DNA of 11,881 bases from CAYWGR01 sp964458015. Lineage in GTDB: Bacteria > Planctomycetota > Planctomycetia > Pirellulales > Thermoguttaceae. Every line of letters starts with the position of its first letter. Positions within the stretch are counted from its first letter, which is position 1. Below the pieces are notes generated by a model, which did no database searches, had not been told where the DNA came from, and saw only the letters and a list, made by a program, of their open reading frames with translations. Position numbers and translations under genes: made by a program. This document shows, piece after piece, positions 7,498-11,881 of the stretch. The stretch is taken from NCBI GenBank assembly GCA_964458015.1, contig CAYWGR010000179.1, positions 1-11,881 of the forward strand, in the 5' to 3' direction.

Positions 7498-7858
7498 TCG
7501 TTTCCTCACAAGCAGGACAGCACAAAAATACAACTTGTTCCTTTATCGTGATTTTCACCGGTTTGCCATGTTCGCCCAAAACATCGTCGGTAACGGGGCA
7601 CACTTTCTGTTTCAAGGCAAGTGCGCGATCCGCTTCGGAAAGTTCATCCAGACCGGCTAATTTTTCTGTTTTGGACGCAGATTCGGCTTTCTTGTCGCCC
7701 GGTTCCTCAGCCGACTTGGCCGCGGGTTTCGCCGCAGGCTTGGCTGGCTGTTTTTTGATTTCCGGCGGCGGCGCCGGGCGCGCGCAGCTAATGGCCGCGG
7801 CCATGATGCTCAATGCCATCAGACAGAATAAGCTTTTGGGTAACAGATTGCCTTCCAT
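7436..7858 (-). CDS. Small metal-binding lipoprotein (YHS/TRASH-like), putative periplasmic metal chaperone
   Basis: A 140-residue predicted lipoprotein. Seen: signal segment at 9-24 ending in AISC (Cys25 lipidated), then a Pro/Ala/Lys-rich linker (about 28-66) with repeated KPAA/KPAK units. The C-terminal domain is at about 80-132: VCPVT (Cys87), GEHGKPVKITI (His97) and FLCCPACEE (Cys113, Cys114, Cys117), ending DPDKYLAKL. The cysteine pattern resembles YHS/TRASH-like metal-binding domains often found near planctomycete metal pumps. ATG 7858 is supported by AAGGAG six bases upstream. It converges on cusA and overlaps its last 62 bases. Inferred role: binding Cu(I) or a similar ion in the periplasm and delivering it to the pump, the place CusF holds in E. 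coli, although there is no sequence likeness to CusF. Function is not proven; lipoprotein and Cys motifs are clear. Confidence 0.85.
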   Translation of the reverse strand: MEGNLLPKSLFCLMALSIMAAAISCARPAPPPEIKKQPAKPAAKPAAKSAEEPGDKKAESASKTEKLAGLDELSEADRALALKQKVCPVTDDVLGEHGKPVKITIKEQVVFLCCPACEETIKKDPDKYLAKLKPAEGGAK

Positions 7859-7864
7859 CTTCGT

Positions 7865-7870
7865 CTCCTT
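7865..7870 (-). promoter_or_regulatory. Strong ribosome binding site of the metal-binding lipoprotein
   Basis: On the minus strand AAGGAG precedes ATG 7858 with a six-base gap. It is the clearest Shine-Dalgarno site in the window and fixes the start. Other genes here have weak sites, so this protein may be made in comparatively large amounts. Confidence 0.7.
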
Positions 7871-7893
7871 GCGTGAGATAGTTTTTTGCGAGA

Positions 7894-7906
7894 GGCGAAA
7901 ATCGCC
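7894..7906. repeat. Short palindrome upstream of the lipoprotein gene
   Basis: GGCGA and TCGCC flank a three-base AAA centre, 36-48 bases upstream of ATG 7858. It partly overlaps a minus-strand TTGACG (complement of 7906-7911) that resembles a -35 element, though no good -10 follows. It could be an operator half-site pair or an mRNA leader hairpin. Weak evidence. Confidence 0.25.
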
Positions 7907-7956
7907 GTCAAACAGGGATGGAACCCCCGGGCATGATATTCATTGCCTTTCAACAA

Positions 7957-7962
7957 TATAAT
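7957..7962 (+). promoter_or_regulatory. TATAAT -10-like element upstream of pncB
   Basis: A perfect TATAAT lies 124 bases before ATG 8086 in an AT-rich stretch (7931-7968) between divergently transcribed genes. I do not see a matching -35 at 16-18 bases, so this is only a possible promoter of the NAD-salvage genes. Confidence 0.25.
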
Positions 7963-8085
7963 ATACACAGGCAGGAGCAAGGCAATGCCGAAGAGGTAGA
8001 CAAATACTCAGCAATAGGGATACATTGATCCAGATACCCGCGTAATTGCCAGCTTCACTTAGAATTGAAAAATGAAAGATCGAAC

Positions 8086-9558
8086 ATGAATATACTTGCG
8101 ACCGTCTATCGCACCTCATTGGGCTTGTTGACCGATCTCTACGAATTGACGATGGCCTATGGGTATTGGAAGGCGGACAAACGAGACCACGAGGCCGTAT
8201 TTCACCTGTTCTTCCGCAATCATCCATTTCGGGGCGGATATACCGTTGCCGCCGGATTGGCCACGGCGATGGAGTTTCTGCGGGATCTGCGATTTTCGCC
8301 GGAAGACCTGGCCTATTTGGCAACGCTTTGCGGCAATGACGGAAAAGCTCTTTTCGAGAAGGAATTTCTCGAATTCCTCGGCAAAATGCATTTGCAATGC
8401 GATATCGACGGAATACCCGAGGGAACGGTCGTTATTCCGCATGAACCGCTGCTTCGCGTGCAAGGCCCGCTGATACAAGCTCAATTGATCGAATCCGCCT
8501 TGTTGAATATCATCAACTTTCAGACCCTAATCGCAACGAAGACTTCGCGCATCGTGGCGGCGGCGCGCAGCGAGCCTGTTCTTGAATTTGGGCTTCGCCG
8601 CGCGCAAGGCATCGACGGCGCGCTGACGGCCAGTCGGGCCGCTTACATCGGCGGTTGCGCGGCGACTTCCAATGTCCTTGCCGGACGAATTTTCGGCATT
8701 CCCGTCAAGGGGACGCACGCCCACAGTTGGGTCATGTGTTTCGATGACGAAATCGAGGCTTTTCGTGCGTATGCCCGGGCGATGCCCAACAACTGCATTT
8801 TTTTGGTGGATACCTACGACACACTCCAGGGAGTCCGCAATGCCGTAACGGTTGCCCGAGAGTTGCGCGAGCAAGGGCATGAGTTGACCGGCATCCGGCT
8901 CGATTCCGGCGACTTGGCGTGGTTGAGCATCGAAGCCCGGAAAATCCTCGACGAGGCGGGTTTTCCTCGCACGATGATCCTGGCTTCCAACGAATTGGAC
9001 GAGGCCGTAATTGCCAGCCTGAAAGATCAGGGAGCGCGCATTGCGTGCTGGGGCGTAGGTACGCGATTGGTCACGGCCTACGATGAGCCCGCGCTGGGCG
9101 GAGTCTACAAGCTGTCGGCCGTTCGCGGGCCTGGCGAAGCGTGGCAATACAAAGTGAAGCTGTCGGAGCAGGCCGTCAAGGCGACCAATCCTGGAATCTT
9201 GCAGGTTCGCAGATATTTGCAAGAAGGCCGGGCAATCGCCGATGTGATTTACGATCGAGAGATGACGATCGACGACGGTTTGACAATGGTCGATCCATTG
9301 GACGCGACCCGGCGGAAGACGCTGCCGTCGGGAGTACCTTCCGAAGAGCTTCTGGTCCCGATATTTCGCCAAGGCGAACAAGTTTACGATGCACCGGCCC
9401 TGGGAGCGATACGCTTGCGATTGCAGGAGCAATTGGCCGCGTTTCATGACGGCGTCAAGCGGTTTCTCAACCCCCACCGTTATCCTGTCGGATTGGAGCT
9501 AGGACTGTATGAGCGAAAGCTGAAACTGATTCTCGGCGCTCGAGGACTTTCACCGTGA
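8086..9558 (+). CDS. pncB: Nicotinate phosphoribosyltransferase
   Basis: Joins nicotinate and PRPP to nicotinate mononucleotide with ATP use (EC 6.3.4.21), the committed step of nicotinate-based NAD salvage in the cytoplasm. From ATG 8086 it has 490 residues, the usual length of the form with an extra C-terminal domain. A TTG at 8065 is in frame but less likely, since the family N-terminus LLTDLYELTMAYGYW comes soon after the ATG. Seen: that N-terminal motif, an EFGLRRAQG segment, KGTHAHSW with His211 and His213 (the region of the phosphorylated histidine), VDTYDT with Asp242 and Asp245, IRLDSGDLA (phosphoribosyl-binding region), ILASNELDE and WGVGTRLVT. The C-terminal tail YPVGLELGLYERKLKLIL is typical. 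It precedes pncA on the same strand, so the two consecutive salvage enzymes lie together. High certainty. Confidence 0.95.
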   Translation: MNILATVYRTSLGLLTDLYELTMAYGYWKADKRDHEAVFHLFFRNHPFRGGYTVAAGLATAMEFLRDLRFSPEDLAYLATLCGNDGKALFEKEFLEFLGKMHLQCDIDGIPEGTVVIPHEPLLRVQGPLIQAQLIESALLNIINFQTLIATKTSRIVAAARSEPVLEFGLRRAQGIDGALTASRAAYIGGCAATSNVLAGRIFGIPVKGTHAHSWVMCFDDEIEAFRAYARAMPNNCIFLVDTYDTLQGVRNAVTVARELREQGHELTGIRLDSGDLAWLSIEARKILDEAGFPRTMILASNELDEAVIASLKDQGARIACWGVGTRLVTAYDEPALGGVYKLSAVRGPGEAWQYKVKLSEQAVKATNPGILQVRRYLQEGRAIADVIYDREMTIDDGLTMVDPLDATRRKTLPSGVPSEELLVPIFRQGEQVYDAPALGAIRLRLQEQLAAFHDGVKRFLNPHRYPVGLELGLYERKLKLILGARGLSP

Positions 9559-9562
9559 TTTC

Positions 9563-9604
9563 CCGAGGCGGCAGGGGCGCCAACCAATACGAGCTGCCGC
9601 TCGG
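9563..9604 (+). terminator. Hairpin in the pncB-pncA gap (possible terminator or attenuator)
   Basis: CCGAGGCGGCAG (9563-9574) can pair with CTGCCGCTCGG (9594-9604): 11 base pairs with one bulged G and a 19-base loop, starting four bases after the pncB stop. The following TTGACTTTGATT is only partly T-rich, so strong termination is uncertain. If it acts, pncA would be partly uncoupled from pncB. Confidence 0.4.
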
Positions 9605-9671
9605 TTGACTTTGATTCGCTCCCGTTGGTCGCTAGACTTTGTAAAAAGCTTCACAATCTTTGGTGTTAGTA

Positions 9672-10307
9672 ATGCAGAAGAACGCACTAGTCCTCGTGGA
9701 TCTCCAGAACGATTTTTGCCCTGGCGGCGCATTGGCTGTTCCAAACGGCGATCAGGCAGTGACCTTGGCCAATCGGCTCCAGCGGTATTTTAATCTGGTC
9801 GTGGCCACGCAGGATTGGCATCCCGCCAATCACATGAGTTTTGCCGCGAACCATCCAGGCAAGAAACCGGGAGACACTTTTGAATTGGCCGGCCAAAGTC
9901 AGATTCTTTGGCCTATCCATTGTGTGCAAGGCACCGTTGGAGCCGAATTTCATCCGGCACTCGACCGGTCGGCCATCGCTCGGGTCTTTCGCAAGGGCGA
10001 CGATCCGGCCGTCGACAGCTACAGCGGCTTTTTCGATAACGATCATCAGAAATCCACCGGCCTAGCGCAATTTCTGAAGGAGCACGGAATACGAAGCATC
10101 ACCATCGGCGGTCTGACAACGGAGTACTGCGTCAAGTTCACCGCTTTGGACGCCGTGGCCCTTGGTTTTTCGACCTTTGTGGTCGAAGACGCCTGCCGCG
10201 GCGTGAACGCAAATGCCGGCGATGTGCAACGAGCCGTGTCGGAAATGCGCGCTCAAGGCGTTATCGTGATCCAGGCTGACGATTTCTTGACGTCTAGGTT
10301 GACATGA
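9672..10307 (+). CDS. pncA: Nicotinamidase (pyrazinamidase)
   Basis: Hydrolyses nicotinamide to nicotinate and ammonia (EC 3.5.1.19), feeding PncB encoded just upstream. ATG 9672 gives 211 residues, close to E. coli PncA; the in-frame TTG at 9660 and GTG at 9663 add only four residues and lack family support. Seen: VDLQNDFCPGGALAVP with Asp10, metal-site residues Asp48 and His50 in TQDWHPANH and His83 in WPIHCVQG, Lys108 in RKGDDPAVDSYSGFFDN, and the nucleophile Cys153 in GLTTEYCVKFTALDA. The Asp-Lys-Cys triad and the Asp-His-His metal site are thus complete, so the enzyme should be active. CRGVN near the end is also typical. It starts 113 bases after pncB with no convincing ribosome site. 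The isochorismatase-fold family is broad, but the full set of motifs makes the nicotinamidase call firm. Confidence 0.96.
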   Translation: MQKNALVLVDLQNDFCPGGALAVPNGDQAVTLANRLQRYFNLVVATQDWHPANHMSFAANHPGKKPGDTFELAGQSQILWPIHCVQGTVGAEFHPALDRSAIARVFRKGDDPAVDSYSGFFDNDHQKSTGLAQFLKEHGIRSITIGGLTTEYCVKFTALDAVALGFSTFVVEDACRGVNANAGDVQRAVSEMRAQGVIVIQADDFLTSRLT

Positions 10308-10392
10308 CCCGTTATTCGACGTGTTTTGCAGAAATGCCGGCCTCTCGACGAGCAACCCTTCAAGCTGGTGCCTCAGGGCCGATCAGTTTTCA

Positions 10393-10475
10393 GTAGGGCG
10401 GGGTCGAGCGGAGCGAAGGCCCGCCTTGAATTCTTCGCAAAATGGCGGGCCATCGCTTCGCTCGCCCCGCCCTAC
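10393..10475. repeat. Long GC-rich palindromic repeat (REP-like)
   Basis: The left arm (10393-10425, starting GTAGGGCGGGGTCGAGCGG) and right arm (10444-10475, ending CCCCGCCCTAC) are reverse complements over about 32 bases, with one inserted T and two mismatches, around an 18-base loop. GTAGGGCGGG-type palindromes are known to me as multicopy intergenic elements in planctomycete and related genomes. It lies 85 bases after pncA and may also serve as its transcript end, although no T-run follows beyond GCTTTTCCC. It differs in sequence from the repeat at 1055-1163 but shares the GAGCG-AGCGAAG core style. Confidence 0.85.
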
Positions 10476-10643
10476 GCTTTTCCCAACTTCAATAATTGAT
10501 TGGCTCTGCAATAAAACTCTGGGTGATGGCGAAAAAAACGCATATTGAGTATAATTTGTTGCGTAAATTGTTTCCTTTTTCGCAGATATTGACTATGTCC
10601 TATGGGATTATTAAGAAACCCCTTCTATTGGTTGTGGGGATAC

Positions 10644-10649
10644 TATAAT
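10644..10649 (+). promoter_or_regulatory. TATAAT -10-like element upstream of the PAS gene
   Basis: A perfect TATAAT 120 bases before ATG 10769, in AT-rich DNA. No TTGACA-like hexamer sits at 16-18 bases, and the extended -10 TG is absent. A second TATAAT at 10550-10555 is equally unsupported. Listed as a place to look, not as a proven promoter. Confidence 0.25.
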
Positions 10650-10751
10650 TAGATAGTTAGAAAGTCCTTGGCCAAACAGTTCCATGCGGTTCTTCCCGGG
10701 GTGGTTCATGCCAGCCGGTGTCGTGGTGCCTTCGATGGGTACCGTATCCGC

Positions 10752-10760
10752 GGAGAAAGG
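10752..10760 (+). promoter_or_regulatory. Ribosome binding site of the PAS protein gene
   Basis: GGAGAAAGG ends eight bases before ATG 10769. It supports this ATG over other in-frame positions; the frame stays open upstream only to a TAG at 10658. Confidence 0.55.
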
Positions 10761-10768
10761 TTGCTAAC

Positions 10769-11881
10769 ATGCAGAAGCAGACGGAAGAGGATCTCCGCCG
10801 CAGTCAAGTCATGTTGGCCGGATTGCTCGATTCTCTTCCGCAAGCGATTTTCTGGAAGGATCAGAACAGCACCTATCTAGGCTGTAACGCTCTTTTTGCC
10901 CATTGGGCGGGAATCGCCGATCCCGCGGACATTGTCGGCAAGACCGATTTCGACCTTCCCTGGTCTCGGGAACAATCCGAAGCGCATCGCGCCTCGGACC
11001 GCCGCATTATTGAAAGCAGACAACCCGATTATCATATTTGCGAATCGCTGCAATGCGTCAATGGCATCACCATTTGGATCGACAAGTCCAAGATTCCGCT
11101 GATCGATGAAATGGGCGCTGTCTACGGGGTTTTAGGCGTATTCGAGGACATCACTTCTCGCAAGCGCACGGAGGAGGCGTTGCGATCGAGTGAGCAGCGA
11201 TTTCATGGCATCACGAAAAATCTCCCGGGGCTGGTCTATCAATTTTATGCTACGGATGAAGGCAAATGGGGCCTCCATTACATCGACGAGCATACCCAGG
11301 AGCTTTTGGGCGTTCCGCGAGATCCGCTCGATTCGTGGTTTGAGCGATTGCTCGCCTGCATAGCTCCCGAGGATCGGGACCGATTCGTGGCTTCGATCGA
11401 GGAGGTGGCTCGCTCGCAATCGGCGTGGGAATGCGAATTCCGGATTATCAAACCCACGGGAGAAGAATGTTTTGTTCGAGGCATGTCGCAGCCGATTCGG
11501 CTGAAGGATGAAACCGTTTGGAACGGCATATTGCTGGATGTTACGGATAGAAAGCGGGCCGAGGATAAGTTTGCGAAAGCGTTCCGCGCCGGTCCGACGA
11601 TTATGGCCATCACCAGGACCAAGGACAACCGCATCCAGGAGGTCAATGAAAGTTTCGAGCGGATGACGGGGTATCGTCGCGACGAGGTGGTCGGACGCAC
11701 TGCCGTTGAATTAAACCTCTGGGTGGACGTCAAGCAGCGTGATCGTCTTCTTAAAAAGTTTGCCGCCGAGGGCATGGTTCGCAACGAGGAATGCGCCTTT
11801 CGGATGAAAAACGGCGACTCGCGGATCGGATTGACTTCGATCGAAAGCATCGAAATCGACGGCGAGAAATGCGATTTGATC
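10769..11881 (+). CDS. Multi-PAS signal-transduction protein, probably sensor histidine kinase (3' end outside window)
   Basis: An open frame of 371 codons runs from ATG 10769 to the last base without a stop. Seen: a short charged N-terminus (1-13), then PAS 1 (about 14-129: LLDSLPQAIFWKDQN, IVGKTDFDLPW, ending GVLGVFEDIT) and the linker SRKRTEEALRSSEQRF. PAS 2 (about 143-259) holds LPGLVYQF and HYIDEHTQELLGVP and ends LLDVTDRKRAEDKF. PAS 3 (from about 266) holds IQEVNESFERMTGYRRDEVVGR and is cut by the window. There is no signal peptide or membrane segment in the visible part, so sensing is probably cytoplasmic. Family knowledge: such PAS chains with DIT/DVTDRK linkers usually lead to a histidine kinase, less often a GGDEF or other output. 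The output domain is not visible, so that part is inference. No neighbour inside the window shows what it regulates. Confidence 0.85.
   Translation, partial: MQKQTEEDLRRSQVMLAGLLDSLPQAIFWKDQNSTYLGCNALFAHWAGIADPADIVGKTDFDLPWSREQSEAHRASDRRIIESRQPDYHICESLQCVNGITIWIDKSKIPLIDEMGAVYGVLGVFEDITSRKRTEEALRSSEQRFHGITKNLPGLVYQFYATDEGKWGLHYIDEHTQELLGVPRDPLDSWFERLLACIAPEDRDRFVASIEEVARSQSAWECEFRIIKPTGEECFVRGMSQPIRLKDETVWNGILLDVTDRKRAEDKFAKAFRAGPTIMAITRTKDNRIQEVNESFERMTGYRRDEVVGRTAVELNLWVDVKQRDRLLKKFAAEGMVRNEECAFRMKNGDSRIGLTSIESIEIDGEKCDLI

Larger units (their letters stand above)
10308..10768. other. Intergenic region between pncA and the PAS gene
   Basis: This 461-base stretch has no frame I can support. 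It holds the GC-rich palindromic repeat at 10393-10475, then an AT-rich part (about 10490-10660) with two TATAAT hexamers (10550-10555 and 10644-10649), neither with a good -35, and finally the leader of the PAS gene. Short frames across it read through the palindrome or low-complexity DNA and look spurious. Confidence 0.6.

Noticed and set aside
8527..9477. A 316-codon minus-strand frame opposite pncB
   Set aside because: The sense strand encodes a complete pncB with all its motifs; the antisense product has no recognisable domain and is a codon-bias shadow.
9605..9638. TTGACT and TAGACT as a promoter for pncA
   Set aside because: The spacer is 22 bases, too long for a sigma70 promoter, and TTGACT overlaps the foot of the hairpin.
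10321..10548. Short frame after pncA
   Set aside because: It reads through the GC-rich palindrome, has no ribosome site and shows no protein-like pattern.
11278..11850. A 190-codon minus-strand frame opposite the PAS gene
   Set aside because: The plus strand is open from 10769 to the window end and encodes three clear PAS domains; the antisense peptide is Ser/Arg-rich and unlike any known protein.

Overview
The window looks like a chromosomal segment of a planctomycete, probably from the Pirellulales. This is inferred from gene content: a Gfo/Idh/MocA oxidoreductase of the type expanded in that phylum, a CusB with a fused heavy-metal-binding domain, a metal-binding lipoprotein with a CCxxC motif, and a multi-PAS sensor. 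Base composition is moderate, with AT-rich intergenic regions. I saw no rRNA, tRNA, transposase, phage gene or CRISPR array.

Layout. (1) 1-885 (+) is the 3' part of a Gfo/Idh/MocA oxidoreductase whose start lies outside the window. (2) 886-1187 is non-coding. It holds a strong hairpin terminator (931-975) and a palindromic repeat whose right arm is duplicated as a 36-bp tandem (1055-1163). (3) 1188-7858 is a metal-efflux locus: a TolC-type outer-membrane lipoprotein (-), a divergent regulatory region (2661-2870), a CusB-type adaptor and a CusA-type RND pump (+, overlapping by 8 bp), and a small metal-binding lipoprotein (-) whose 3' end overlaps the pump gene by 62 bp. (4) 8086-10307 (+) holds two consecutive NAD-salvage genes, nicotinate phosphoribosyltransferase (pncB) and nicotinamidase (pncA), separated by a hairpin. 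(5) 10308-10768 is non-coding, with a second palindromic repeat family (10393-10475) and an AT-rich leader. (6) 10769-11881 (+) is an open frame running off the window that encodes at least three PAS domains of a signal-transduction protein.

The efflux genes should form a tripartite inner membrane-periplasm-outer membrane pump. The pump sequence is closest to CusA (Cu(I)/Ag(I) class) and keeps the three periplasmic methionines of the metal site. By my recollected alignment to E. coli CusA, three of the four methionine pairs thought to relay the metal are altered, one of them to a Glu/Arg combination. Metal-binding motifs appear instead in the adaptor's N-terminal region and in the separate lipoprotein, which may take the place of CusF. 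No metal sensor or two-component regulator lies next to the locus.

PncA converts nicotinamide to nicotinate, and PncB converts nicotinate to nicotinate mononucleotide, so the two together form the deamidating entry to NAD recycling. I see no wholly new system here. The most interesting points are the altered metal relay, the overlapping chaperone-like gene and the two repeat families.
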